31,061 nucleotides of DNA. Source: Comamonadaceae bacterium (GTDB lineage Bacteria; Pseudomonadota; Gammaproteobacteria; Burkholderiales; Burkholderiaceae_C). The DNA is taken from contig CANGML010000001.1 in assembly GCA_947454585.1 (NCBI GenBank), forward strand, positions 1 to 31,061. The letters run 5' to 3'. Positions 22,709 to 30,963 of the stretch are shown here, piece by piece. The notes under the pieces were generated by a model. That model searched no databases, was not told the DNA's origin, and saw only the letters and a list, made by a program, of their open reading frames with translations. The position numbers were made by a program, and so were the translations under genes. Every line of letters begins with the position of its first letter. Position 1 is the stretch's first letter.

Positions 22709-23572
22709 ATGAAGTTCACCACCTTCCATCACGCGGGCCTTGACCGTTTAGGTCTCATCGATGGCGATCACGTCATTGACCTCCATCAGGCACAGCCGCA
22801 AGTGAATGCGGATTTGCGTTTGGCGCTGAAGTCAGGCGTCGATTTGGCGGCTGCCGCTGAACATGCCTTGGCCTCGAATGCGCCGCGCCTGCCCTTGGCC
22901 AGCCTGCAGCTGTCGCCCCTCATTCCCGAGCCGGGCAAGATCATTTGCCTCGGTTTGAATTACTTTGACCATGCCAAAGAAGGGGGACGCGACAAGCCTG
23001 TTTACCCTTGGTTCTTCTTGCGCTCGGCGTCATCATTGCTGGCCCCTAACGCAGACGCTGTGTTGCCCAAGGTGTCAGAGCGTTTCGACTACGAAGCCGA
23101 ACTGGCGGTGGTGATTGGCAAAACCGTCAAGCACGCCACGCTGGACAACGCCTTGGATTGTGTGTTCGGCTACAGCTGCTTCAATGACATGTCGGTACGT
23201 GACTACCAAAAGAAAACGCCGCAGTGGACGATCGGTAAAAACTTTGACAAAACAGGTGGCTTCGGCCCTGTGTTGGTCACGGCCGACGAGCTACCGGCGG
23301 GGGCGACTGACTTGAAAATTCAGGCGCGCTTGAACGGCCAAGTCATGCAAGATGCCAACACCCGCGACATGATTTGGGGCGTGGCAGAAACGATCCATTT
23401 GCTGACCGAATGCATGACGCTCGAGCCGGGTGACCTGATCATCATGGGCACGCCAGCAGGCGTCGGCCAAGCGCGCACACCGCCCGTGTGGATGAAGCAC
23501 GGTGATGTGATCGACATCGAGATCGAGCACATCGGCCTGCTGCGCAACACGATCCAACGCGAGGCTGCATAA
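22709..23572 (+). CDS. Fumarylacetoacetate hydrolase (FAH) family protein
   Basis: A 287-residue FAH-fold enzyme. The metal ligands Glu129 and Glu131 (DYEAELAVVIG) and Asp160 (CFNDMSVRD) are present, as is the terminal GDLIIMGTPAGVG loop. Members hydrolyse C-C bonds of acylpyruvates, hydrate dienoates or decarboxylate oxalocrotonate, all typical steps after aromatic ring cleavage. The ATG at 22709 has AAAGGA 6 bases upstream; an in-frame start at 22586 would lie within the dioxygenase gene. The context, after an extradiol dioxygenase and 2 bases before a flavin hydroxylase, supports processing of a meta-cleavage product. Confidence 0.9.
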   Translation: MKFTTFHHAGLDRLGLIDGDHVIDLHQAQPQVNADLRLALKSGVDLAAAAEHALASNAPRLPLASLQLSPLIPEPGKIICLGLNYFDHAKEGGRDKPVYPWFFLRSASSLLAPNADAVLPKVSERFDYEAELAVVIGKTVKHATLDNALDCVFGYSCFNDMSVRDYQKKTPQWTIGKNFDKTGGFGPVLVTADELPAGATDLKIQARLNGQVMQDANTRDMIWGVAETIHLLTECMTLEPGDLIIMGTPAGVGQARTPPVWMKHGDVIDIEIEHIGLLRNTIQREAA

Positions 23573-23574
23573 GC

Positions 23575-25122
23575 ATGAGCCCAGTCGCAGATCACGCGCC
23601 CTATGACGTGGCGATTGTGGGGTTTGGCCCCACGGGCGCCATCGCGGCGGGCTTGCTTGGCAAAAAAGGCATTCGCACCTTTGTGTGTGACAAGTCGCAC
23701 GAGGTCTATGACAAGCCCCGCGCCATTGCCATGGACCACGAGATTTCGCGGCTCTTCCAGCACATGGGCGTGGGGAAGCAAATCAAGCCCCATCTTGAGC
23801 CGTTCACCGACTCCGTTTTTTACGGGGTAGACGGGCAGATGATCAAGCGCATGTCGACGGTGGCGGCACCGTACCCGCTGTCACACACACCCTCCGTGGT
23901 GTTCACGCAACCTCCCGTTGAAAATATTTTGCGCGAGCACGCGGGCTCACACCCCTCCGTCACCCTACAGCTGGGCATGACCGTGACAGGTCTCACGCAA
24001 GACGCGGACTTCGCCACCTTGACCCTGCACAACGAACAAGGTCAAGCTTCACAAGTCAAGGCGCGTTACGTGATCGGGTGTGACGGCGCTAGCAGTGCAG
24101 TGAGGACCTTGACAGACATTCAGCTCGAGGACTTGGGGTTTGATGAGCCTTGGCTTGTCGTCGATGTGCAGGTGAACGAACGCGGCCTCGCCAAATTGCC
24201 GGCCACCAGCGTGCAGTATTGCAACCCTGCGCGTCCTTCAACCTATGTGATCGGGCCTGGCAACCACAGGCGCTGGGAGATCTCGATCAATGACGGTGAG
24301 GACCCCAAGGTGCTGGCCACGCCCGAGGGCACTTGGAAACTCTTAGCCCCTTGGTTGACGCCCGAGGATGGCGAGCTGTGGCGTCAAGCCACCTACCGCT
24401 TTCATGCCCTGGTGGCTGACCATTGGCGCAACGGGCGTGTGTTTGTGGCCGGCGATGCGGCGCACCAGCAGCCGCCCTTTTTGGGCCAAGGCATGTGTCA
24501 AGGCGTGCGCGATGCCGTCAACCTGTGTTGGCGTTTGACGGCGGTGTTGCAAGAGGGTGCAGCGGACACGCTGCTTGACTCGTATGGCACCGAACGCAAA
24601 GCCCATGTAACGGAGCTGACCACACGCATCAAGGGCATCGGCAAGCTCATCACCGAGCGCGATGTGGGCAAAGCCCGTGCGCGTGACGAAAAATTGTTGG
24701 CCGAGTGCGGTGGGGTGGTCAAACCCATGCCACGCCAAGACGTACAGCCCGCTTTGACTGCAGGCTTGCTGAGCTCGGTGGTGCATCCCGCACGAGGCAC
24801 GATTTTTCCGCAACCGTTGTTGCTGCAACCCCATGGCGACAAGGTGCGCATGGACGACGTCCATCCTGCGGGCTGGAAGGTCGTGTTCAGTGCTACTGCA
24901 AGCGATGCATTCGCACAAGCTGCAAAACACCACCATTTGCCTGCCCTGGTCGCCTTGAAACTAGGCAGTCCCGAGTTAACCGAGGCTGAGGGCGTCTTGC
25001 AACGCTGGTTTGAAAAGCAGGGGGTTGAAGCAGCCATCATTCGGCCAGATCACTACATCTATGGGGTGTGTCACACCCCGCAAGAGCTCAGCCATCAACT
25101 CGATGTGTTGAAGTTGGTTTAA
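23575..25122 (+). CDS. FAD-dependent aromatic monooxygenase (MhpA/PheA-like)
   Basis: A 515-residue class A flavoprotein hydroxylase that adds oxygen to phenolic rings using NAD(P)H. The FAD site is marked by GFGPTG (16-21), the bifunctional motif by GCDGASSAVR (168-177), and the ribityl-binding motif by VAGDAAHQQPPFLGQGMCQG, beginning at about 291. A C-terminal thioredoxin-like domain (about 400-515) is consistent with the MhpA / phenol hydroxylase group. It starts 2 bases after the FAH gene. In the operon it would convert a monophenolic acid to the catechol cleaved by the extradiol enzyme. Confidence 0.9.
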   Translation: MSPVADHAPYDVAIVGFGPTGAIAAGLLGKKGIRTFVCDKSHEVYDKPRAIAMDHEISRLFQHMGVGKQIKPHLEPFTDSVFYGVDGQMIKRMSTVAAPYPLSHTPSVVFTQPPVENILREHAGSHPSVTLQLGMTVTGLTQDADFATLTLHNEQGQASQVKARYVIGCDGASSAVRTLTDIQLEDLGFDEPWLVVDVQVNERGLAKLPATSVQYCNPARPSTYVIGPGNHRRWEISINDGEDPKVLATPEGTWKLLAPWLTPEDGELWRQATYRFHALVADHWRNGRVFVAGDAAHQQPPFLGQGMCQGVRDAVNLCWRLTAVLQEGAADTLLDSYGTERKAHVTELTTRIKGIGKLITERDVGKARARDEKLLAECGGVVKPMPRQDVQPALTAGLLSSVVHPARGTIFPQPLLLQPHGDKVRMDDVHPAGWKVVFSATASDAFAQAAKHHHLPALVALKLGSPELTEAEGVLQRWFEKQGVEAAIIRPDHYIYGVCHTPQELSHQLDVLKLV

Positions 25123-25153
25123 CGCACGTCATAACGCATCAGAGGAGACACAC

Positions 25154-26143
25154 ATGGAACGTAGACAATTTATGGCGATGGTGACCATCGGTGGCATCAC
25201 CGGGGGTCTCACAGTCGGTACCGCCGCACGGGCGCAATCCACGGCTTGGCCCGATAAGGCGATCAAGTTTGTGTTGTCACAGCCTGCAGGGTCTGGGCCC
25301 GATAACGTGGCCCGCTTGCTAGGCGACCGCTTAGGCACTGCGCTGGGGCAGTCGGTGGTGATTGACAACAAGCCCGGTGGGCAAAACGTGATTGGTGCGC
25401 AAGCGGCTGCGCGATCGACGCCGGACGGGTACACCTTTTATTTTGCGACCACCGCAGCGCTGATCACCAATACCTTGCTGTTCAAGCAGTTGGCCTACGA
25501 CGCACAAAAAGATTTTGTGCCCGTGGCGTTTATTGCACGCAGCCCCTTTGCCATCTTGGTCGATGCCAATTCGCCGATTCAAACCATTGATGAGTTGATT
25601 GCAAAGTCCAAGGCCTCTAACGGCCAGTTCTCGCTTGGCAACGAAGGCCCGCGTACCTTCAGCGGCATGATTGCGCGCTTGTTCAATGCCCGATCCAAAG
25701 CGGGTGCCAACTTGGTCCCCTATGCCAACGTGGGCGTGGGCTCACAAAACTTGATGGGCGGCCATGTCGATGCCATGGTGGCCGACTTGGCCTCGACCGC
25801 ACAGCTGGCCAAGCAGGGCAAGCTGCGTGTCATTGCGACCAGCGCAGCCAAGCGCGTGCCAGGTTGGGAGAACGTGCCTGCATTGTCCGAAAAGCTCGGC
25901 AATTTCGACATGGTGGGCTGGTTTGCCATCGTGGCGCCTAAGGGCACACCTCAGCAGGCCATCACCAAGCTCAACCGCGAAGTGAATGCCTTGTTGGCGG
26001 ACAAAGAGTTGTCGGCGCGTATCGCCAACATCGGGCCTTTGGCGGATGCCACGATGTCTGAAGACGATGTGCGTAAGTTTTTGGCTGCGGAGCTGGCGCG
26101 GTGGACTGACGTGACCAAAGAAATTGGTGTGTTGCCTGAATAA
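25154..26143 (+). CDS. Bug-type periplasmic receptor with Tat-like signal
   Basis: A 329-residue TTT-family receptor. The N-terminus MERRQFMAMVTIGGITGGL has an RRxF twin-arginine-like motif, and the leader probably ends after about residue 27 (AARAQ), unlike the plain Sec leaders of the other three receptors here. The mature part has WPDKAIKFVLSQPAGSGPDNVAR, QSVVIDNKPGGQNVIGAQ and DGYTFYFA. AGAGGAG lies 6 bases before the ATG. It follows the flavin hydroxylase by 31 bases and precedes a second receptor by 23 bases, so the pair probably serves the same operon. Confidence 0.88.
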   Translation: MERRQFMAMVTIGGITGGLTVGTAARAQSTAWPDKAIKFVLSQPAGSGPDNVARLLGDRLGTALGQSVVIDNKPGGQNVIGAQAAARSTPDGYTFYFATTAALITNTLLFKQLAYDAQKDFVPVAFIARSPFAILVDANSPIQTIDELIAKSKASNGQFSLGNEGPRTFSGMIARLFNARSKAGANLVPYANVGVGSQNLMGGHVDAMVADLASTAQLAKQGKLRVIATSAAKRVPGWENVPALSEKLGNFDMVGWFAIVAPKGTPQQAITKLNREVNALLADKELSARIANIGPLADATMSEDDVRKFLAAELARWTDVTKEIGVLPE

Positions 26144-26166
26144 GCCATCAAGACGAGGAGTCTTCC

Positions 26167-27129
26167 ATGTACAAGGTGTTTGTAAATCTGTTGCTGTGTG
26201 TCCTGAGTGGGGCGGCTCTTGCGCAAGCGATTGACTTTCCGTCCAAGCCCATCCGTGTTTATGTGGGGCAGGGTGCTGGGGGCGGCATGGACACGCAGGC
26301 TCGCATCGTGGCGCAACGCTTGGGTACGCAACTCGGGCAAGCGGTGGTGGTGGAAAACAAAGTCGGCGCGGGCGGCATCATTGCCACCGAATTCGTAGCC
26401 CGCTCTGCCCCGGATGGCTACAGCTTGTTGATGGCCCCGATTGGCAACATGGTGTTCACGCCCATCTTGTCGCCCAAGTTGAAATACTCGCCCACCAAGG
26501 ACTTTGTGCCTGTGTCTTTGGTTGCCACATTTCCCTTGGTGTTGGTGGTCAATTCCAAATCCAAAATCAACACGGTGGCTGAGCTGGTGGCCTTCATGAA
26601 GGCCAACCCCGACAAGTCCAACTTTGGCGGATCGGGTGCAGCCTTTCAGTTTGCCAATGAACTCTTCAAATTGAAGACCGGCGCGCCGGGCGAGTTCATC
26701 CAATACAAAAGCATGAGCGAAACCATCACCGCCTTGATCTCTGGCGACTTGGTGATGTCCATGGTGGACACCGGCCCCGCCACCACGCACATCAACTCCG
26801 GCAGTTTGCGCGCCTTGGCAGTGACCTCGCCCCAGCGCTTGGCCAGCATGCCGCAGGTGCCCACCATGACGGAATTGGGTTTCAAGGACATCGAGTTTCG
26901 TTACTGGAGTGGTTTCTTTGCGCCTGCTGGCACACCTAAGCCTGTGATTAAAAAGTTAGAGGCTGAAATGAACCAACTGTTGAAACAAGCCGATGTGGTG
27001 GCGCAAATGGCGACGAGTCAGGTGGTGGCCACGGGCAGCACCTCTGAAGAGTTGAGCAAGCTGGTGGCTTCAGATTTGGTGCGCTGGGGTGCGGTCGCAG
27101 ACAGCGCCAAGATGCCTAAACAAGACTGA
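26167..27129 (+). CDS. Bug-type (TTT family) periplasmic receptor
   Basis: A 320-residue receptor with a Sec signal peptide (FVNLLLCVLSGAALAQA, cut after about residue 20) and the Bug signature FPSKPIRVYVGQGAGGGMDTQAR, then QAVVVENKVGAGGIIATE and DGYSLLM. The GGAG upstream (in GACGAGGAGTC) supports the ATG at 26167. It is the second of two tandem receptors in the extradiol operon. The two share only the family pattern in the regions I compared, so they look like independent acquisitions or an old duplication rather than a recent one. Confidence 0.9.
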   Translation: MYKVFVNLLLCVLSGAALAQAIDFPSKPIRVYVGQGAGGGMDTQARIVAQRLGTQLGQAVVVENKVGAGGIIATEFVARSAPDGYSLLMAPIGNMVFTPILSPKLKYSPTKDFVPVSLVATFPLVLVVNSKSKINTVAELVAFMKANPDKSNFGGSGAAFQFANELFKLKTGAPGEFIQYKSMSETITALISGDLVMSMVDTGPATTHINSGSLRALAVTSPQRLASMPQVPTMTELGFKDIEFRYWSGFFAPAGTPKPVIKKLEAEMNQLLKQADVVAQMATSQVVATGSTSEELSKLVASDLVRWGAVADSAKMPKQD

Positions 27130-27143
27130 TCGGTCAACCAGCC

Positions 27144-28121
27144 ATGCCTACAAAAAGCCCCGTGATTGATTTCCATGTGCACGCCTTGGAGCCCACCGTT
27201 TTCAAAAGTTCAACCAACAAAACCGTCTTCACAGGGTTTGGTGCCAACCCTGTCACCGAGCCCAGGCCGGGCGCGAAGGCGTTGTTGGAACGCATGTTCC
27301 ATGCGGACACCATCCTTGAGGACATGGATGCACGGGGCATTGACAAGTCGGTGATCACCTCGAGCACCGTGCTGCAGGGCACGTCTTGGGCGGATGCCGA
27401 GTTGGATCTGTCCCTGTGCCAGCGTTGCAATGACCAGGCGGCTGCTTGGGTGGCCGCGCACCCCACGCGCATGGTGGGCAGCATGGTGCTGCCGCTGCAG
27501 GACATGACCCTGGCCTTGCAAGAGTTACAACGCGCCCACGAGCAATTGGGGTTGCGCGTTGTCAACGCCTCGTCAAGTTACAAAGGCGTCTATTTGGGCG
27601 ATGCAGAGTTCCGTGCTTTTTGGGATGAAGTCGCTCACAGAGGCCTGACCGTCTGGATCCACCCAGAAGGTGTGCAAGACCCCTGGTTTCAAGACTATGG
27701 CTTGTGGAACTCCTTGGGCCAATCGATTGAAGAAACCAAGTGCATGGCCTCGTTGATTTACAACGGCGTGATGGCGCGTTATGACAACTTGAAAGTGGTG
27801 ATGGCGCACGGTGGTGGTTATTTCCCACACTACCTGGGTCGTATTGATCGCAATGCGGTGAACCGTCCAGAGACCAGCAAGCACTTGGGAGGCAAGACAC
27901 CGCGCGACTTCTTAAGGCACTTCTACTACGACACCTGTGTGTATGACCCGCGCGTTCTAGAAGCGCTGATTGCGCTGGTGGGCACTGAACGCCTGGTCAT
28001 GGGCAGCGACTACCCCGTGGGTGAGAAAAACCCTGTGCAGTGGTTGCAACAGGCAGGGTTGCAGGGCGAGGCTTTGGCCGCGGTAGCCGGTGGCAATGCC
28101 GCGAAGCTTTTAGGGCTCTAA
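27144..28121 (+). CDS. ACMSD-like amidohydrolase (second copy of the family)
   Basis: A 325-residue amidohydrolase-2 protein. Metal-site residues are His11 and His13 (DFHVHA), His173 (WIHPEG), His222 (MAHGGGYFPHY) and Asp289 (GSDYPVG). An Arg-rich FPHYLGRIDR segment follows the third histidine, as in ACMSD and related decarboxylases. It is the last gene of the plus-strand operon, 14 bases after the second receptor. The likely role is non-oxidative decarboxylation of an aromatic acid or of a semialdehyde from ring cleavage. Its 3' end overlaps the convergent MDR gene by 12 bases. Confidence 0.85.
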   Translation: MPTKSPVIDFHVHALEPTVFKSSTNKTVFTGFGANPVTEPRPGAKALLERMFHADTILEDMDARGIDKSVITSSTVLQGTSWADAELDLSLCQRCNDQAAAWVAAHPTRMVGSMVLPLQDMTLALQELQRAHEQLGLRVVNASSSYKGVYLGDAEFRAFWDEVAHRGLTVWIHPEGVQDPWFQDYGLWNSLGQSIEETKCMASLIYNGVMARYDNLKVVMAHGGGYFPHYLGRIDRNAVNRPETSKHLGGKTPRDFLRHFYYDTCVYDPRVLEALIALVGTERLVMGSDYPVGEKNPVQWLQQAGLQGEALAAVAGGNAAKLLGL

Positions 28122-29093
28122 CGCAATCACCACATTGCCGATCAACTGACCTTGCTCCACCGCCTCATGGGCCAGGGCGATGTCGTGGAGTGGGTAGGTG
28201 GCGGCGATGGTGTGCTGCAGTGCGTTCTGGCGCAGCAAGGTGTCGAGTCGATCAAGGCACCACACGCGCGCTTCAGGGGTGAGGTCATAGACCAAGAAAA
28301 ACTTCAGGGTGATCGAGCCCCACAACAGAGGGCGAAAGGTGATCGGCATCTCGCCCGCGTTGTTCGACCCGAAGCAAACCAAGGTGCCGTGGTTTTTTAA
28401 GCTGCCTTTGGGCAGCAGTTGACTGGTGGTGGCGAAATCCATGTCAATGATGACATCGACGCCTTGACCTTGGGTGATGCTGTTGAGGCGCTCGGCGACA
28501 GACTCGGTTTTGTAAAAAATGATGTCCTGGCATCCCGCCTGCCTTGCGTGCGCGGCCTTGGCTTCAGAGCCGACCGTGCCGATCACATGCGCGCCTTGTA
28601 AGGCCAACAGTTGGGCAATGTAATGCCCCACCGCCGATGAGGCACCCGTGACCAGCACAGTTTTGTGCTGCACATCGCCCGCGAGATGCACCGCTTGGAT
28701 GGCGGTCAAAGCCGGGATGCCAAAACACGCCGCTGCGGCGTTGTCGATGTGATCGGGTAGCGCGACAGCTTGCTGTTCAGGCAAGGTGATGTATTGCGCG
28801 GCTGTCCCGGTAGGGCGTTGCCATTGGCCGTTCCAAACCCAGACGCGTTGTCCGACCTTGCTGGGCGACACGCCAGCACCGACCGCATCAATGATGCCCG
28901 CCCCATCGCTGTGCGGAATGATGAGCGGATCATGGATAGGTCGCGACTTTCTGGATTTGACGTCGGAGGGGTTGACGCCTGAGGTGAGCAGTTTGACGCG
29001 AACCTCGCCTTGTCTGGGCATGGGTGTGGGTTGCTCACCGATGACGAGTACCTCGCGGGCCTCGCCATTTTTTGTGTACCAAGCAGCTTGCAT
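28110..29093 (-). CDS. Zinc-independent MDR oxidoreductase (quinone oxidoreductase-like)
   Basis: A 327-residue medium-chain dehydrogenase/reductase of the NADPH:quinone reductase type. The N-terminal catalytic domain reads LLTSGVNPSDVKSR and PHSDGAGIIDAVG. The nucleotide-binding motif VTGASSAVGHYIAQLLALQGAHVIG lies in the middle, and a C-terminal segment ends IALAHEAVEQGQLIGNVVI. The structural zinc cysteine cluster of alcohol dehydrogenases is absent, which supports the quinone-reductase branch. It is the last gene of the minus-strand operon, 13 bases after the FAH gene, with AGGA upstream of its ATG. It may reduce a quinone or an enone formed in the pathway. Confidence 0.87.
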   Translation of the reverse strand: MQAAWYTKNGEAREVLVIGEQPTPMPRQGEVRVKLLTSGVNPSDVKSRKSRPIHDPLIIPHSDGAGIIDAVGAGVSPSKVGQRVWVWNGQWQRPTGTAAQYITLPEQQAVALPDHIDNAAAACFGIPALTAIQAVHLAGDVQHKTVLVTGASSAVGHYIAQLLALQGAHVIGTVGSEAKAAHARQAGCQDIIFYKTESVAERLNSITQGQGVDVIIDMDFATTSQLLPKGSLKNHGTLVCFGSNNAGEMPITFRPLLWGSITLKFFLVYDLTPEARVWCLDRLDTLLRQNALQHTIAATYPLHDIALAHEAVEQGQLIGNVVIALEP

Positions 29094-29106
29094 TGTGCGT
29101 GTCCTG

Positions 29107-30036
29107 TTAGCGAATGTGTGTCACGAGTTGACCGAGCCCTGAGACCGCGACCTCGATCTTGTCACCGGGCTTGAGCCACGGCGGTGGGGTTCGGAAAGCA
29201 CCCACGCCTGCGGGCGTGCCGGTGGCGATCAAATCGCCAGGTTCTAGGGTGATGTAGTGGCTGATGTAGTGGATCAAATCAACCACGCTGAACAGCATGT
29301 CATGCGTGTTGGCTTGCTGCATGACCACGTCATTGACTTTGCAGCTGACATCTAGGTTTTGCGGGTCGGGGATGTCATCCGCCGTGACCAGCCAAGGACC
29401 GAGGGGACAAAAGCCATCCATGCTTTTTGCAAAGGTGGTTTGTGCGGGGTTGATGTCGAACTGGAACTCCCGCGCACTCAAATCGTTCAAGCAGGTGTAA
29501 CCCGCCACATGTTGAAGTGCATTTTCTTTAGAAACTTCATGCGCCAACTCACCAATGACCACGGCCAACTCCGCTTCGAAGTCCATCTTTTGGACATCAC
29601 CCGGAATTGGGATGGTGGCGTTGGGGTCGCAGACGGAAGAAGGCATTTTTGAAATGATGCGTGGTTTCTCAAACGGGGCGAGCCCTGTTTCTTTGGCGTG
29701 GTCGCCATAGTTGCGACCGATGGCCACAATCTTGCCGGGGCGTGCCAGTGGGGCATGCAGGTGCACTTGCTCAAGGGCGAAACGTGGTCTTTGCGCGTCA
29801 CCTAACGCTGCTTGCAACCGGGGGGCGAGTTGTAGGCGTTGCCCTTTTCCTGCTTGCAGCCAACGCATCAAGCCTTGGCTATGCGGGGCAATGCCCTTGG
29901 CTGCTAGCGCCTGCCAAGCCGCGTCTTGCAGGGGAATCTGTTGAATCAAATCGTCTACATCGACCACGTGCTGTTGCGCATCTAACAAGCCGACATGGCG
30001 GTGGAGGCTGCCGGTGCTGAAGGAGACGAGTTTCAT
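29107..30036 (-). CDS. Fumarylacetoacetate hydrolase family protein
   Basis: A 309-residue FAH-fold enzyme with metal ligands Glu154 and Glu156 (DFEAELAVVIG) and Asp185 (CLNDLSARE), plus the GDLIATGTPAGVG loop. The N-terminal extension of about 95 residues before GKIVAIGRNYGDHAKE is like that of 2-hydroxyhepta-2,4-diene-1,7-dioate isomerase and ureidoglycolate lyase-type members. Its ATG overlaps the stop of the dioxygenase gene (ATGA), so the two are coupled. It differs from the FAH protein at 22709 and probably serves a separate substrate. Confidence 0.88.
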   Translation of the reverse strand: MKLVSFSTGSLHRHVGLLDAQQHVVDVDDLIQQIPLQDAAWQALAAKGIAPHSQGLMRWLQAGKGQRLQLAPRLQAALGDAQRPRFALEQVHLHAPLARPGKIVAIGRNYGDHAKETGLAPFEKPRIISKMPSSVCDPNATIPIPGDVQKMDFEAELAVVIGELAHEVSKENALQHVAGYTCLNDLSAREFQFDINPAQTTFAKSMDGFCPLGPWLVTADDIPDPQNLDVSCKVNDVVMQQANTHDMLFSVVDLIHYISHYITLEPGDLIATGTPAGVGAFRTPPPWLKPGDKIEVAVSGLGQLVTHIR

Positions 30037-30941
30037 GCGTGTGCTCCAACGTGTCCGTCGCGTCGTGTGCCATCTGCATGAAAAAACTTCGTGGCCATGA
30101 CTTGGCAGCGCTTGATGAAACGGTGTTCATGCGGCTTGTAATCAGCGACGGCGTTGTGTACGGTGCCCATGTTGTCCCACATCAGCACATCGCCTTCTTG
30201 CCACAGGTGTTGGTATTGGAATTGGGTCTGCAATTGGTGCTTGAACAAAAAATCCAGCCATTCATCACTGGTCTCTTGTGGCAACTCGTTGATGCGCATG
30301 GCGTAGCCGGGATTGACATACAAGACGGGCTTGCCGGTGATAGGGTGTTGCATCACCACAGGCTGCGAGACGGGCGGCTTGGCCGCTTTTTGGGCGTCGG
30401 TGAGGGGTGGGCGCGTGCTGCCTTTCTCACGCCGCATCATGTCCCAAAATTTGCTGAAGTCGTGGGTCGCGGTTTTGCCAGCCAACTTGTGTTTCCACTC
30501 GTCAGACAGCGCATCATAGGCCGCATGCATATTGCAAAAAGCCGTGTTGCCCAAGGGCTTGCCATCGCGATGGGGAATCTTGATGCCATACAACACATTG
30601 GCAAAAGCAATCATGCGGCTGTAGGACATGTCGGTGTGCCAGTCTTGACCTGCATCGGCGATGCCCAGTGGTTTTCCGTCTTCGACCATGTTGGACAAGA
30701 TCATCACTTCGGGCATGCCTGGTTCTTGGTAGGCGTTGGCCACGTTGATCTCCAGCTCACCAAACCGTGCGCTGAAGTCTCGCAGATGTTGGGCGCTTAG
30801 CTTTTGATCCGCAAAACTCACCACACCATATTGGCCGAGGGTTTGGATGATGGTCTGTGTTTGCGCATCGCTCAAGGGTTGCGCCAAGTCCACGCCATAA
30901 ATGCGTGCGCCTAGGGTTTGTTGGGTGGGGCGTATATCCAT
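30033..30941 (-). CDS. TauD/TfdA-family 2-oxoglutarate-dependent dioxygenase
   Basis: A non-heme iron dioxygenase of 302 residues. The facial triad is His102 and Asp104 (WHTDMSY) with the distal His262 (GTVHNAV), followed by the Arg-containing HRFIKRC segment expected to bind 2-oxoglutarate. Family members hydroxylate sulfonates, aryloxyalkanoates and other acids, often releasing a side chain. I prefer the ATG at 30941 (MDIRPTQQTLG), which has a GAAAGTGA-like element upstream; the ATG at 30956 has no visible ribosome site. It begins 22 bases after a partial gene to its right and overlaps the FAH gene at its end. Confidence 0.88.
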   Translation of the reverse strand: MDIRPTQQTLGARIYGVDLAQPLSDAQTQTIIQTLGQYGVVSFADQKLSAQHLRDFSARFGELEINVANAYQEPGMPEVMILSNMVEDGKPLGIADAGQDWHTDMSYSRMIAFANVLYGIKIPHRDGKPLGNTAFCNMHAAYDALSDEWKHKLAGKTATHDFSKFWDMMRREKGSTRPPLTDAQKAAKPPVSQPVVMQHPITGKPVLYVNPGYAMRINELPQETSDEWLDFLFKHQLQTQFQYQHLWQEGDVLMWDNMGTVHNAVADYKPHEHRFIKRCQVMATKFFHADGTRRDGHVGAHA

Positions 30942-30963
30942 GGTGTTCACTTTCATACGGGGG

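Noticed and set aside
19718..29106. Shared 12-mer AACAGGACACGC upstream of the methyltransferase-like start (19717) and of the MDR start (29093)
   Set aside because: Both copies are ribosome binding site regions, the match is short and the two genes are unrelated; chance plus Shine-Dalgarno constraint explains it.
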